A stretch of DNA of 64,000 nt from assembly GCA_002399405.1 (NCBI GenBank), contig DHDP01000012.1, forward strand, positions 124,001 through 188,000, written 5' to 3'. Under the pieces are notes generated by a model. The model was not told the DNA's origin. It did not search any database and worked only from the letters and a program-made list of their open reading frames with translations. This stretch comes from Treponema sp. UBA4873. Its GTDB lineage: Bacteria > Spirochaetota > Spirochaetia > Treponematales > Treponemataceae. The translations under genes were made by a program, and so were the position numbers. The first letter of the stretch is position 1. Each line of letters begins with the position of its first letter. Below are positions 1-8,279 of the stretch, in pieces.

Positions 1-208
1 GCCGCTGAACAGATTCTGGGAGGGAAAAACGCCGCTTATGTACGCGGCGGAAACAGGCAGTTCGACACCGCTCATCGCTCTGCTTGTAAAAAGCGGCGCA
101 ATTATCTCCATACGGACGTCGGACAGAAAGACTGCATTCGATTTTGCTCAGGTAAACACTACGCTGCCTCATGACCAGATTTACTGGTCGCTCAATACAG
201 GACGGTAA
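1..208 (+). CDS. Ankyrin-repeat protein, C-terminal end (partial)
   Basis: This is the last 68 or so codons of a gene that begins before the window; the open frame starts at base 2 and stops with TAA at 206-208. The peptide contains one recognisable ankyrin unit (TPLMYAAETG followed by LIALLVKSGA), which has the usual TPLxxAA turn and a second helix. Ankyrin repeats are protein-binding scaffolds, so the partner cannot be read from this piece. The gene ends 6 nt before rsmD and is probably co-transcribed with it. A second ankyrin protein lies at 22595-23485. Confidence 0.7.
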   Translation, partial: PLNRFWEGKTPLMYAAETGSSTPLIALLVKSGAIISIRTSDRKTAFDFAQVNTTLPHDQIYWSLNTGR

Positions 209-214
209 TAAATT

Positions 215-754
215 ATGCGCATAACAGGCGGACAGCTTGCAGGAAGAACAACAAAGTGCCCCGACGGTGTCATACGTCCGGCAATGGACAGAATGAGGGA
301 ATCAGTATTCGCGGTTCTCGGCGATTTAAGCGGAAAATCATTTCTCGACCTTTTTTCCGGCTCGGGGACAATCGCAATCGAAGCAGTTTCACGGGGAGCT
401 GCCCGTGCAGCGCTCTGCGAAAAGGATAAGATAAAAATTCCGACCATTCTTGAAAATGTTTCTATGGCGGAAAAAGACATGGGAGTCAAAATCCAGTGCC
501 ATTTCATGCCGGTGGAATATTTTATAAAACGCTGCAAAGAAAACTTCGATTATATTTTCTTTGATCCGCCGTTCGCCTATAAATTTCATGAAGATCTTGT
601 ATCGAAAGTCTTTGAAAACAGCATGCTTGCACCGGGCGGTACAATTCTTGTCCACCGGCCGGAGGAACATTTCATGCCCGATACAATCCAAGGACTGCAC
701 CGGATTGATCAGCGTGTTTACGGAAGGTCGATTGTTGATTTTTACTCCTGCTGA
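215..754 (+). CDS. rsmD: 16S rRNA (guanine-N2)-methyltransferase RsmD
   Basis: This is a 179-residue SAM-dependent methyltransferase of the RsmD family, which methylates G966 (E. coli numbering) of 16S rRNA during 30S assembly in the cytoplasm. The N-terminus MRITGGQLAGR is the typical RsmD opening. The SAM-binding motif DLFSGSGTIAIEA lies near residue 45 and the catalytic DPPF motif near residue 117, and the length is normal for the family. The ATG lies 6 nt after the ankyrin gene stop, with an AGGA about 12 nt upstream. A promoter for the next gene follows at once, so rsmD probably ends the upstream transcript. Confidence 0.9.
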   Translation: MRITGGQLAGRTTKCPDGVIRPAMDRMRESVFAVLGDLSGKSFLDLFSGSGTIAIEAVSRGAARAALCEKDKIKIPTILENVSMAEKDMGVKIQCHFMPVEYFIKRCKENFDYIFFDPPFAYKFHEDLVSKVFENSMLAPGGTILVHRPEEHFMPDTIQGLHRIDQRVYGRSIVDFYSC

Positions 755-767
755 TTTTGAAAATTCC

Positions 768-795
768 TTGACTTTTGTACAAAAAACGTTACCAT
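768..795 (+). promoter_or_regulatory. Probable sigma-70 promoter for the 833-3408 gene group
   Basis: TTGACT at 768-773 and TACCAT at 790-795 are separated by 16 nt and lie about 40 nt upstream of the ATG at 833. The -35 box is good and the -10 box is only fair. Confidence 0.45.
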
Positions 796-832
796 AGTAG
801 AAAGGATATAGTTTTTTTCAAAGAGAGTTTTC

Positions 833-1174
833 ATGACGGATGATTTAAAAAATCAGATTCAGAATAAACAGGGCTCCGACGGATTCATAAAAGTCACTGA
901 TTCACCCGTATCTTCACTTACGGCAGAGCAGAAAGCGGTTCTCAACAGGAAAGGCAATATTCTTTATAACGAGGGTGATATTGAAAGCGCCCGCAGAATT
1001 TTTGTAACGACAGGATATTCGGACGGTTTGACAAGAGTCGGGGACTCATATATGGAAAAAAAGGAAGGTATAAAGGCACTCAAGCAATATGTTCTTGCAC
1101 ACAACAAAAAAAAGTCGGAACCGGTCTACGAAGACCTGGCAAAAATCATTTCAATCATGCTAAAAGAAGAATGA
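833..1174 (+). CDS. Small conserved spirochaete-type protein, function unknown
   Basis: This is a 113-residue soluble protein with no signal peptide or membrane segment. I do not recognise a named family. The middle (RKGNILYNEGDIESARRIF) reads like a single TPR-type helical hairpin, followed by a second weaker helical pair rich in Lys near the C-terminus (YVLAHNKKK). It sits 21 nt before a large TPR protein and probably shares its transcript, so it may be a small partner or adaptor for that protein. The start is supported by AGAGAG five nt before the ATG. No catalytic motif is visible. Confidence 0.6.
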   Translation: MTDDLKNQIQNKQGSDGFIKVTDSPVSSLTAEQKAVLNRKGNILYNEGDIESARRIFVTTGYSDGLTRVGDSYMEKKEGIKALKQYVLAHNKKKSEPVYEDLAKIISIMLKEE

Positions 1175-1195
1175 GTTAAAAAAAAGGAGTTCAAA

Positions 1196-2380
1196 ATGAA
1201 TACTGAAGATATTTCAGCAAGCGAACAGCAGGGCTTTATGGAGGATGAGTCGTTTCCGGCAGGAAACGATACTGAAAGGACCGATAATCCTCAGTCCGAC
1301 AAGATTTCGGAGCTTTCAAAAGAAGGATATCAGTTTTTAAAAAATAACAAAATCACTGAAGCGGAGGATGCATTCCGGAGAATTCTCCAGCTGGAGGACA
1401 ACAACAACTACGCGCTTGTCGGTCTGGGTGATTCCGAACGCAAGCGGAACAACTTCAACGAAGCCATACGGTATTATCTGTCGTGTCTTTCATATCATCC
1501 GGGAAACAATTACGCTTTATTCGGTCTTGCCGACTGCTATAAAGCGCTCAATCAGTATCATAAAGCGATCGAAATATGGGAACAGTATCTTGTCCACGAC
1601 GACCGCAACATCACCGTTCTTACGCGTGTTGCCGACGCATACCGTAAAATCCGCGACTTCAAAAAATCGAAGGAACTGTACCTGCGTGTGCTCGACATGG
1701 AGCAGAACAATGCATATGCGCTTATCGGCCTCGGTCATCTGCACTACGATTTTAAGGAATACAAGGACGCTCTTTATTACTGGTCGAAGATGCTCGAAAT
1801 CAACAAGGATGCGGTCGACATCCGCGTGCTCACATCAATCGGCAACTGCCACCGCAAGCTCAAGACGTTCGATCAGGGGATTTCATATTTTGAACATGCG
1901 CTCGAGATGGATCCGGACAATTTTTATGCGCTCTTCGGACTTGCAGACTGCTACCGCGGCATGAATCAGCAGTACCGCTCAATCGAATACTGGAACCGCA
2001 TACTGAAACTGGATCCGAACAACAAGGTAATTCTTACGCGCGCGGGCGACGCATACCGCAACACCGGCGATTACAAGACTGCCACCCAGTATTACAATAA
2101 AGCGCTCGACATCGATTTCGATATTTACGCGGCGCTCGGTCTTGCCCTTATCTGCAAAGGTGAAGGCAAATATGAGGAAGCCGTCGACCGCCTTTCAAAC
2201 CTTATCCGCAACGACCCGAAAAATTACCGGCTGTACATCGATCTTGCGGACTGCTACGTTAAGATGAACAGAAAACAGGATGCGATGACCTGCCTCGAAA
2301 CGTTCCAAAAACAGGGTATCCGCAGCCAGCCGATAAACGAGATGCTCGACAAGCTCAGAAATAACAGACCGCTTTTCTGA
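1196..2380 (+). CDS. Tetratricopeptide-repeat protein
   Basis: This is a 394-residue protein made almost entirely of about nine TPR units from roughly residue 40 onward; repeated signatures such as YALFGLADCYKALNQYHKA and YALIGLGHLHYDFKEYKDA follow the 34-residue spacing. The first 40 residues are acidic and probably disordered. There is no signal peptide, so it is likely a cytoplasmic protein-protein scaffold. The start ATG is preceded by AAGGAG at 7-nt spacing. It lies between a small protein of unknown function and rlmN. The specific partner cannot be inferred from the sequence. Confidence 0.8.
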   Translation: MNTEDISASEQQGFMEDESFPAGNDTERTDNPQSDKISELSKEGYQFLKNNKITEAEDAFRRILQLEDNNNYALVGLGDSERKRNNFNEAIRYYLSCLSYHPGNNYALFGLADCYKALNQYHKAIEIWEQYLVHDDRNITVLTRVADAYRKIRDFKKSKELYLRVLDMEQNNAYALIGLGHLHYDFKEYKDALYYWSKMLEINKDAVDIRVLTSIGNCHRKLKTFDQGISYFEHALEMDPDNFYALFGLADCYRGMNQQYRSIEYWNRILKLDPNNKVILTRAGDAYRNTGDYKTATQYYNKALDIDFDIYAALGLALICKGEGKYEEAVDRLSNLIRNDPKNYRLYIDLADCYVKMNRKQDAMTCLETFQKQGIRSQPINEMLDKLRNNRPLF

Positions 2381-2388
2381 CAACAGCT

Positions 2389-3408
2389 ATGGATAAAATT
2401 CCTCTTACCGGCCTTATGCCGGAAGAAATATGCAGTTCTCTCTCACTTTCACCCGCCTTCCGGGGTGTTCAGATTTTCAAATGGATCGGCAGCGGCGTAA
2501 CTTCTTTCGATGAAATGACGAATTTGAGCGCACAGCTCAGAGCGGACCTCGCGGAAAAAGCGGTTCTCCGCTCTTCATCCGTAACAAACACGCTCAGCGA
2601 TCCCGACGGCACGATAAAGCTGCAGATTACGCTCCGTGACGGGCTTGCAGTGGAAACCGTGCTGCTCACCGACCGGGAAGACAGAAAAACAGCATGCGTT
2701 TCATGCCAGGCCGGCTGCGCCATGAAATGCGCATTCTGTAAAACGGGAACGCTCGGGCTCGGGAGGAACCTCACGGCGGGAGAAATTACAGAGCAGTTCC
2801 TTTTTCTCGAAAAAGCGGCGGGACCGCTCGACAATATCGTTTTTATGGGTATGGGCGAGCCGATGATGAACCTTGGGGCAATCCGAGGGGCAGTCGCCGT
2901 GCTTACCGACAAACGCGGCAGAAATCTCTCCGCAAGACGCATCACGCTTTCTACATGCGGCATAATAAAGGGGATATACGACCTTGCGGACAACGGACCG
3001 TTCCTGCGCCTCGCTCTTTCGCTCACCACGGCTGACGATGAACTCCGCTCGGAACTCATGCCCGTTTCACGTACGAATCCGCTGCCGGAATTGAGGAAAG
3101 CAGTCGCATACTATATAGAAAAGACAGGAAAACGGGTCACGCTTGAAGCCGCGCTGCTTTCAGGCAGAAACACCGGCCCGGAAAGCGCGCGCCGTATGAT
3201 CGATTTTGCAAAAGGACTCGACGTGCATATTAACCTTATTCCGTGGAATCCTGTCGAAGGACTGCCGTTTACCGAACCGTCGCCGTCCGAGTCGGCTGCT
3301 TTTACCGACATGCTCGAAAAGGCCGGTCTGAACGTTACACTGCGAACGCGGCGCGGCCGTAAAATAGGCGGAGCCTGCGGACAGCTCGGAAGGACAGCGG
3401 CCACTTGA
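2389..3408 (+). CDS. rlmN: Dual-specificity RNA methyltransferase RlmN
   Basis: This is a 339-residue radical-SAM enzyme of the RlmN family, which methylates C2 of A2503 in 23S rRNA and A37 of some tRNAs. The 4Fe-4S motif CAMKCAFC (CxxxCxxC) follows the conserved ACVSCQAG stretch near residue 105. The C-terminal ACGQL holds the cysteine that in the family takes part in the methyl-thioether intermediate. The MGMGEPMMN motif (GEP) is also present. The start lies 8 nt after the TPR gene stop with no strong ribosome-binding site, which suggests translational coupling. Length is normal. Confidence 0.92.
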   Translation: MDKIPLTGLMPEEICSSLSLSPAFRGVQIFKWIGSGVTSFDEMTNLSAQLRADLAEKAVLRSSSVTNTLSDPDGTIKLQITLRDGLAVETVLLTDREDRKTACVSCQAGCAMKCAFCKTGTLGLGRNLTAGEITEQFLFLEKAAGPLDNIVFMGMGEPMMNLGAIRGAVAVLTDKRGRNLSARRITLSTCGIIKGIYDLADNGPFLRLALSLTTADDELRSELMPVSRTNPLPELRKAVAYYIEKTGKRVTLEAALLSGRNTGPESARRMIDFAKGLDVHINLIPWNPVEGLPFTEPSPSESAAFTDMLEKAGLNVTLRTRRGRKIGGACGQLGRTAAT

Positions 3409-3433
3409 ATATATGAATATTATCTTCTATAAT
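3405..3433 (+). promoter_or_regulatory. Sigma-70 promoter for the HMA-like gene
   Basis: TTGAAT at 3405-3410, overlapping the rlmN stop codon, is followed after 17 nt by TATAAT at 3428-3433. The predicted start site lies about 15 nt before the ATG at 3456. Confidence 0.55.
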
Positions 3434-3455
3434 TCTTGGACGTGGGGCGTAAAAT

Positions 3456-3659
3456 ATGCAGAAGAAAATCTATGTTGCCGGTATGTTTGATGATGATACA
3501 GCCAAAAAAGTAGACGCAGCTGTGCGCAGTGTTTCTGGTGTAACGAATGTTGCTGCAAATGCTGCTAAAGCGCAGGTCCTTGTCGATTTTAATGACGGAA
3601 CATCCGAAGAATCAATCGACAATGCTATAAAAAGCGCCGGTGTAGACGTATTGAACTGA
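3456..3659 (+). CDS. HMA-like ferredoxin-fold protein lacking the metal-binding cysteines
   Basis: This 67-residue protein has the length and beta-alpha-beta-beta-alpha-beta pattern of heavy-metal-associated (CopZ/MerP-like) domains, including the SVSGVTNVAAN helix-turn and a final GVDVLN strand. The metal loop, normally GMxCxxC, reads GMFDDDT here, and the protein has no cysteine at all, so it cannot bind copper or mercury in the classical way. Its stop codon overlaps the start of the dehydrogenase gene by one base (TGATG), which implies coupled translation and perhaps joint function. An aspartate-lined metal site or a purely structural role are both possible. Confidence 0.65.
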   Translation: MQKKIYVAGMFDDDTAKKVDAAVRSVSGVTNVAANAAKAQVLVDFNDGTSEESIDNAIKSAGVDVLN

Positions 3660-4603
3660 TGAAATTAACTGTTCTCGACGGTCATGCAGTAAATCCGGGC
3701 GATCTCAACTGGGATTGTTTTAAGAAATTCGCTTCCGTGACTGTCTATGAACGCACTTCAACCGATTCAGTAATCAGCCGCATAGGCGATTCTGATGCAG
3801 TCCTTCTGAATAAAATTGTAATTACTTCCGATATTCTCAAAAAGTGCCCGAAATTGAAATATATAGGCATACTTGCCACGGGCTATAACGTTGTCGACGT
3901 TAAGGCGGCACGCGAACTCGGCGTTACCGTAACAAACGTGCCGTCCTACAGCACCATGTCTGTCGCACAGCATGTTTTCGCGTTCATCACAACATTTACG
4001 AATCATGTGCAGCTTCACAGCGACGGGGTCATTAAGGGAAAATGGACTGCATGCCCCGATTTCTGCTACTGGGACGCGCCGCTCACCGAACTTGCAGGTA
4101 AAACGCTCGGAATTTTCGGCTACGGCCATATAGGTGAACGCGTCGCACGTATCGGACAGGCTTTCGGTATGAACGTTATATGCTGTCCTCATCACATAAA
4201 GGACGGAATGCCCTCCCCCGTTTCCCGCGACGAGCTTTTCCGCACATCTGACTTTTTGACGCTTCATGCACCGCTTACGCCCGAAACGGCCGAAATAGTC
4301 AATGAGCACACGCTTTCGCACATGAAAAACACGGCTTACGTCATCAACACTGCGCGCGGCGCCCTTATCAATGAACGTGACGTACGCGCCGCACTCGACA
4401 GCGGAAAAATCGCCGGCTATGCTTGCGACGTTCTCAAGGACGAACCGATGAAAATCGACTGCCCGCTCCTCGGCGCTCCGAATTGTCTCATTACCCCTCA
4501 TATTGCGTGGGCTCCGAAAGAAACCCGTATCAGGCTTATGGATATTGCACTCAGGAATATTGAATGCTATTTGAACGGCAGCGCACAGAATGTTGTATCA
4601 TAA
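3659..4603 (+). CDS. D-2-hydroxyacid dehydrogenase (glycerate dehydrogenase-like)
   Basis: This is a 314-residue NAD(P)-dependent D-2-hydroxyacid dehydrogenase of the HprA/SerA catalytic fold, which interconverts 2-oxo acids such as hydroxypyruvate and D-hydroxy acids such as glycerate. Visible motifs are the nucleotide-binding loop FGYGHIGERV near residue 155, the substrate Arg in NTARGALI near 235, the Glu of DVLKDEP near 262 and the catalytic His of TPHIAWAP near 281. It lacks the ACT domain of SerA. Its ATG overlaps the preceding stop, so it is translationally coupled to the small HMA-like protein. Substrate cannot be fixed from sequence. Confidence 0.85.
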   Translation: MKLTVLDGHAVNPGDLNWDCFKKFASVTVYERTSTDSVISRIGDSDAVLLNKIVITSDILKKCPKLKYIGILATGYNVVDVKAARELGVTVTNVPSYSTMSVAQHVFAFITTFTNHVQLHSDGVIKGKWTACPDFCYWDAPLTELAGKTLGIFGYGHIGERVARIGQAFGMNVICCPHHIKDGMPSPVSRDELFRTSDFLTLHAPLTPETAEIVNEHTLSHMKNTAYVINTARGALINERDVRAALDSGKIAGYACDVLKDEPMKIDCPLLGAPNCLITPHIAWAPKETRIRLMDIALRNIECYLNGSAQNVVS

Positions 4604-4637
4604 TGAGATGTTTACAAATATAAAATCACTCTATTTA

Positions 4638-4666
4638 TTGACTATTGTTCGGTATTTATTTATACT
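4638..4666 (+). promoter_or_regulatory. Sigma-70 promoter for leuCD
   Basis: TTGACT (4638-4643) and TATACT (4661-4666) are exactly 17 nt apart in the AT-rich gap before leuC. The predicted start is about 30 nt upstream of the ATG, and an AGAGG ribosome-binding site precedes the gene. I saw no leader peptide with Leu codons. Confidence 0.65.
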
Positions 4667-4702
4667 AAAATTATTCAGTCATATTAAACAAGAGGTATTT
4701 AT

Positions 4703-5986
4703 ATGGGTAAAACAATAGCACAGAAAATATTCGATTCACATCTTGTAGACTCTCCGTTTCCGAACACGTATGTTCTCAGGCTCGACCGGGTATTCTGCCA
4801 TGAAATTACGACGCCCGTCGCAATCAACGATCTCGTCGAGCGCGGCAAGGATAACGTATTCGACAATACAAAAATTAAGGCTGTTATAGACCACGTTACG
4901 CCGGCAAAGGACAGCAAAACAGCTGCTCAGGGAAAAATCCTCCGCGACTGGGCGCGCAGACAGAACATCAAAGATTTTTTTGATATCGGTGCAAACGGTG
5001 TCTGCCATGCAATTTTTCCGGAAAAAGGATTTGTCCGGCCCGGATTCACCGTCATCATGGGCGATTCACATACATGTACGCACGGTGCGTTCGGCGCATT
5101 CGCGGCGGGAGTCGGAACGACTGACCTCGAGGTCGGCATTCTCAAGGGAGTATGCTCATTCAGGGAACCTAAGTCGATAAAATTCGTTCTTAACGGAAAA
5201 CTGCGGGACGGTGTGTACGCAAAGGACGTGATTCTTTCGCTTATTGCAAAAATCGGTGTGAACGGCGCGACTAACTGCGTCGTCGAGTTCACCGGTCCCG
5301 TCATCGACAGTTTCGGCATGGAAGAGCGCATGACGCTCTGCAATATGGCTGTCGAGGCTGGCGGAACGTCGGGAATATGCTACCCGGACATGAAGACTGT
5401 CGACTACCTGTGGGAATTCATCAGGGACGAATATAAAACAAAAGAGAACGCGCTTGCCGATTACCGTACGTGGGTGTCCGATTCCGACGCGGAGTACGAA
5501 CAGGTGTTCACCATGGACCTTACGGATCTTGAACCGGTCTGCACATTCGGATACAAGCCGGATCAGGTAAAAAACGTTTCGGAAATGGCAGGTGCGAAAG
5601 TAGACCAGGTATATATCGGAAGCTGTACGAACGGACGCATCTCCGATCTCCGCATAGCAGCGGGAATACTCAAGGGGCATCACCTCGCGGACGGCGTGCG
5701 CGGCATTGTGAGTCCCGCCACACCTAAAACATACAAAACGGCGCTCGACGAAGGGCTGCTCGACATTTTCATGGACGCCGGATTCTGCGTAACAAATCCG
5801 ACGTGCGGCGCGTGTCTGGGCATGTCAAACGGCGTTCTTGCGGAAGGTGAGGTCTGCGCCTCTACCACAAACCGCAATTTTAATGGTAGAATGGGAAAAG
5901 GTGGTATGGTTCATCTGATGAGCCCTGCCACTGCGGCTGCTACTGCAATCGCAGGAACAATAACAAATTCACCTCTGTACAAATAA
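4703..5986 (+). CDS. leuC: 3-isopropylmalate dehydratase large subunit (LeuC/HacA type)
   Basis: This is the 427-residue large subunit of an aconitase-family hydro-lyase that isomerises 2- and 3-isopropylmalate in leucine synthesis. The 4Fe-4S ligands are visible as Cys in GSCTNGR (near residue 312) and the pair in NPTCGACLG (near 370-375). The GDSHTCTHGAFGA active-site stretch is intact. At about 420 residues it belongs to the shorter HacA/LeuC2-type branch rather than the roughly 465-residue enterobacterial type, so homoaconitase-like or citramalate-pathway substrates are possible. It is followed 20 nt later by the small subunit. No leuA or leuB is in the window. Confidence 0.88.
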   Translation: MGKTIAQKIFDSHLVDSPFPNTYVLRLDRVFCHEITTPVAINDLVERGKDNVFDNTKIKAVIDHVTPAKDSKTAAQGKILRDWARRQNIKDFFDIGANGVCHAIFPEKGFVRPGFTVIMGDSHTCTHGAFGAFAAGVGTTDLEVGILKGVCSFREPKSIKFVLNGKLRDGVYAKDVILSLIAKIGVNGATNCVVEFTGPVIDSFGMEERMTLCNMAVEAGGTSGICYPDMKTVDYLWEFIRDEYKTKENALADYRTWVSDSDAEYEQVFTMDLTDLEPVCTFGYKPDQVKNVSEMAGAKVDQVYIGSCTNGRISDLRIAAGILKGHHLADGVRGIVSPATPKTYKTALDEGLLDIFMDAGFCVTNPTCGACLGMSNGVLAEGEVCASTTNRNFNGRMGKGGMVHLMSPATAAATAIAGTITNSPLYK

Positions 5987-6006
5987 CTAAAATAGGAGAA
6001 AACGAG

Positions 6007-6540
6007 ATGAAACAGTTTGGCGGTGAAGTTCTTTTTCTGGATCGTTCGGATATCAACACGGACGAAATCATCCCTGCAAAATACCTGACGGAAATTTCCA
6101 AACAGGCACTTAAACCGTATCTGCTTGAAGACCTGAAACTCGACGGGTTCAATCCGAAAACAGACATCGCGGGCAAAAAAGTAATCATTGCCCGTGAAAA
6201 TTTCGGCTGCGGCTCTTCGCGCGAGCACGCCCCCTGGGCACTCGAAGTAAACGGCATATACGTCGTTATTGCTCCGAACTTTGCGCGAATCTTCCGTCAG
6301 AATATGTTCAACTGCGGACTTATGGCCGTTGAAATGGATAAAAAATCGATCGACGACATGTTCCACACATTCGCAGACAAGGACACCGAATGTAAGATCG
6401 TGCAGAATGAGGACGGAACTGCCAAAGTCAAGCTTATTGCAGGCAGTCTGTCGAAAAGTTATCCGTTCAAACTCGACGACTTTGAAAAAGCGCTTGTCGA
6501 GGATGAAGGCTGGATAGGATACGCCGACAAAAAATATTAA
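6007..6540 (+). CDS. leuD: 3-isopropylmalate dehydratase small subunit
   Basis: This is the 177-residue swivelling-domain subunit that pairs with LeuC. The conserved GCGSSREHAPWAL substrate-binding segment lies near residue 70 and the opening LDRSDINTDEIIPAKYL is typical of LeuD. The ATG is 20 nt after leuC with an AGGAG ribosome-binding site. The gene is closed by an intrinsic terminator, so leuC and leuD form a two-gene operon. Length is normal for the short family. Confidence 0.88.
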   Translation: MKQFGGEVLFLDRSDINTDEIIPAKYLTEISKQALKPYLLEDLKLDGFNPKTDIAGKKVIIARENFGCGSSREHAPWALEVNGIYVVIAPNFARIFRQNMFNCGLMAVEMDKKSIDDMFHTFADKDTECKIVQNEDGTAKVKLIAGSLSKSYPFKLDDFEKALVEDEGWIGYADKKY

Positions 6541-6559
6541 GCCTCAGCACACATAATAG

Positions 6560-6595
6560 CCGAAACCCCCGCTGCTTGACGGGGTTTCGGTTTTT
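6560..6595 (+). terminator. Intrinsic terminator after leuD
   Basis: A 10-bp GC-rich stem (CCGAAACCCC at 6560-6569 with GGGGTTTCGG at 6581-6590) is followed by five T. It lies between the convergent leuD and prs genes. The T-run overlaps the prs stop codon, so the hairpin may also act on the minus-strand transcript. Confidence 0.85.
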
Positions 6596-7559
6596 AACGG
6601 GACATCCAGGCGGACGTATCCTCAAACAAATCGTTTATCGATTCCCGCATCTGCATTCGTCTGACGGCTTCCGCAAAAAGCGGAGCGACGGAAACAATCT
6701 GCAGTTTTTTCATCCCTATTGTATTCGGATTATAAAGACTGTCCGTCGAGATTACGGTACGTATGCAGCTGTTTTCAATAGCATCGACACCTTTTTTACA
6801 GAGCGGAATGTGGGAAAAACAGGCAATAATGTCTTTTGCACCGCGTTTTTTCAATTCGGCTGCAAGATTGACGACAGTTCCACCGCTTATGCTGAAATCG
6901 TCCACGATGACGGCGTTCTTTCCCGACACATCGCCTATTACTTCAAGAATTTCCGCGTTTTCATCATTGCCGCGCCTTGTTTTATCTCCGATGGCGACAG
7001 GCAGCCCCAGATCGTCGGCATATTTCCGCGCGACTTTCGCGTTGCCGGAATCGGGGGAAACTATCACCGCATTGTCGGGCAGATTTTTTTTAAGGTAATC
7101 TACAAGAACGGGACGGGCAAACAAATGGTCGACAGGTTTTTTAAAAAAGCCCTGAATCTGCGGCGCATGGAGGTCCATCGTAATAACGCGGTCGGCGCCT
7201 TCAAGTTCGATACATTCGGCGCACACCCGCGCGCGGATTGACACGCGTGGTTCGTCCTTTTTGTCGCCCTTCGCATAGCTGAAATAGGGAATGACGGCCG
7301 TTACGTAGTCGGCTCCGGAGCGTTTGAACGCGTCGAGCCAGAAAAGAAGTTCGACAAAATCGTTGTTCGCATCCTGACCGATAGGCTGCACAAGGTATAT
7401 CTCCCTGCTTCTGACATGCTCCCCTATTTTTACATAGGTATTTCCCTCGGAAAAGTGAATCACTTCGGTTTGCCCGAGCGGTATGTTCAAATACCGGCAC
7501 ATCTTCTCTGCAAACGGTTTTCCGGCTGTTCCTGCAAAAACATGTATTTCAGGTTCCAT
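6594..7559 (-). CDS. prs: Ribose-phosphate pyrophosphokinase
   Basis: This is a 321-residue PRPP synthetase, which transfers pyrophosphate from ATP to ribose 5-phosphate to feed nucleotide, His and Trp synthesis. The tandem phosphoribosyltransferase fold is visible: the FSEGNTYVKI start motif, the flexible-loop Lys-Arg region (DKTRRGND) and the PRPP-binding loop VIVDDFSISGGT. Both the catalytic segment (YAKGDKKDEPRVS) and the PRPP loop depart from the classical E. coli type (YARQDRK, DDMIDTGGT), so this is a divergent Prs branch. A GGGAAA element precedes the ATG. Confidence 0.85.
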   Translation of the reverse strand: MEPEIHVFAGTAGKPFAEKMCRYLNIPLGQTEVIHFSEGNTYVKIGEHVRSREIYLVQPIGQDANNDFVELLFWLDAFKRSGADYVTAVIPYFSYAKGDKKDEPRVSIRARVCAECIELEGADRVITMDLHAPQIQGFFKKPVDHLFARPVLVDYLKKNLPDNAVIVSPDSGNAKVARKYADDLGLPVAIGDKTRRGNDENAEILEVIGDVSGKNAVIVDDFSISGGTVVNLAAELKKRGAKDIIACFSHIPLCKKGVDAIENSCIRTVISTDSLYNPNTIGMKKLQIVSVAPLFAEAVRRMQMRESINDLFEDTSAWMSR

Positions 7560-7577
7560 TATTTTTCCCGTATTTTA

Positions 7578-7606
7578 TTTATAGCGCTTTTTTACAGGGT
7601 GGTAAA
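7578..7606 (-). promoter_or_regulatory. Possible sigma-70 promoter for prs
   Basis: On the minus strand TTTACC (7606-7601) and TATAAA (7583-7578) are 17 nt apart and about 20 nt upstream of the prs ATG. Confidence 0.4.
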
Positions 7607-7648
7607 GATACTCAAACTCAGCTTCGGAAACCCGATATCAGGATTTTT

Positions 7649-7819
7649 TCAACTATTATCGTTCCAGAAACCGTATTCCCCCAGTTTTTCACCGACCGCG
7701 TAATAATTGTAGGGCGCGTATAAAACAGGATCAAGCGCCTTCATATCTATCATTTTCGTGTCAATATTTTTCAGATTTTCCGCTATCTGAATGTTTGCTA
7801 TTTTTGCGAGTCGTCCGAT
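7649..7819 (-). pseudogene. Remnant of a flavin reductase/flavoredoxin-like gene (C-terminal end only)
   Basis: Just downstream of the MarR gene, in a different frame and overlapping its last codons, about 55 sense codons run to a TGA at 7649-7651. The translation includes AKIANIQIAENLKN and ends ALDPVLYAPYNYYAVGEKLG plus a few residues. This resembles the C-terminus of flavin reductase-domain proteins, which end with a DPxxxxxxxYYxxGExxG pattern. There is no start codon or N-terminal domain, so it is read as the tail of a decayed gene whose 5' part was lost by deletion up to marR. The match is by eye, so the family is probable rather than certain. Confidence 0.5.
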
Positions 7820-8265
7820 TCTGCTTTTCTGCAGTTCTCGAGCAGCCGGGTAAGCAGTTCGTCGGTCATATCCCGCTCTTCTTCCGTCATATCCCCGTAA
7901 AACAGCTCTGTCATACGGCCGCTGAGTCTGGTGAACTTTTTTCCTATATCTTCCGGAAATGAAGGTCCGGGCACGACGAGGATAATCCGCTTGTCGCCCG
8001 GAGACGGAACGCGCGAAACAAGTCCGGTCTGTTCCATTCGGTCAAGGATGCCGCTCAACGTCGCTTTGTCGAATCCGGCTGCAGTACCGAGATCGCTGCA
8101 GGATAAACCATCCGCCGGTGCCTCATGAAGCGCATAAATAACGCGCCCCTGTCCTTCGGTAAGATTCCCGATTCCCTCTTCGTCGAGTATTTTTTTAAAC
8201 AGCCGCCCGCTCTGCCTGTTTATACGGTTTACGAGCGAGCCGCCGCTCCTGTATTTCTTTTTCAT
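7798..8265 (-). CDS. MarR-family transcriptional regulator
   Basis: This is a 155-residue winged-helix repressor of the MarR/SlyA family. The DNA-recognition part (CSDLGTAAGFDKATLSGILD) and the wing with its basic tip (RVPSPGDKRIIL) are clear, with dimerisation helices at both ends. It lies 14 nt downstream of the flavin-binding protein gene and is probably co-transcribed with it. A long palindrome at 8752-8789 is the likely operator, making the pair self-regulated. The ligand is unknown. The 3' end overlaps the flavin-reductase remnant, so the native C-terminus may have been altered by the same deletion. Confidence 0.85.
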   Translation of the reverse strand: MKKKYRSGGSLVNRINRQSGRLFKKILDEEGIGNLTEGQGRVIYALHEAPADGLSCSDLGTAAGFDKATLSGILDRMEQTGLVSRVPSPGDKRIILVVPGPSFPEDIGKKFTRLSGRMTELFYGDMTEEERDMTDELLTRLLENCRKAESDDSQK

Positions 8266-8279
8266 ACACCGTTTTTAGT

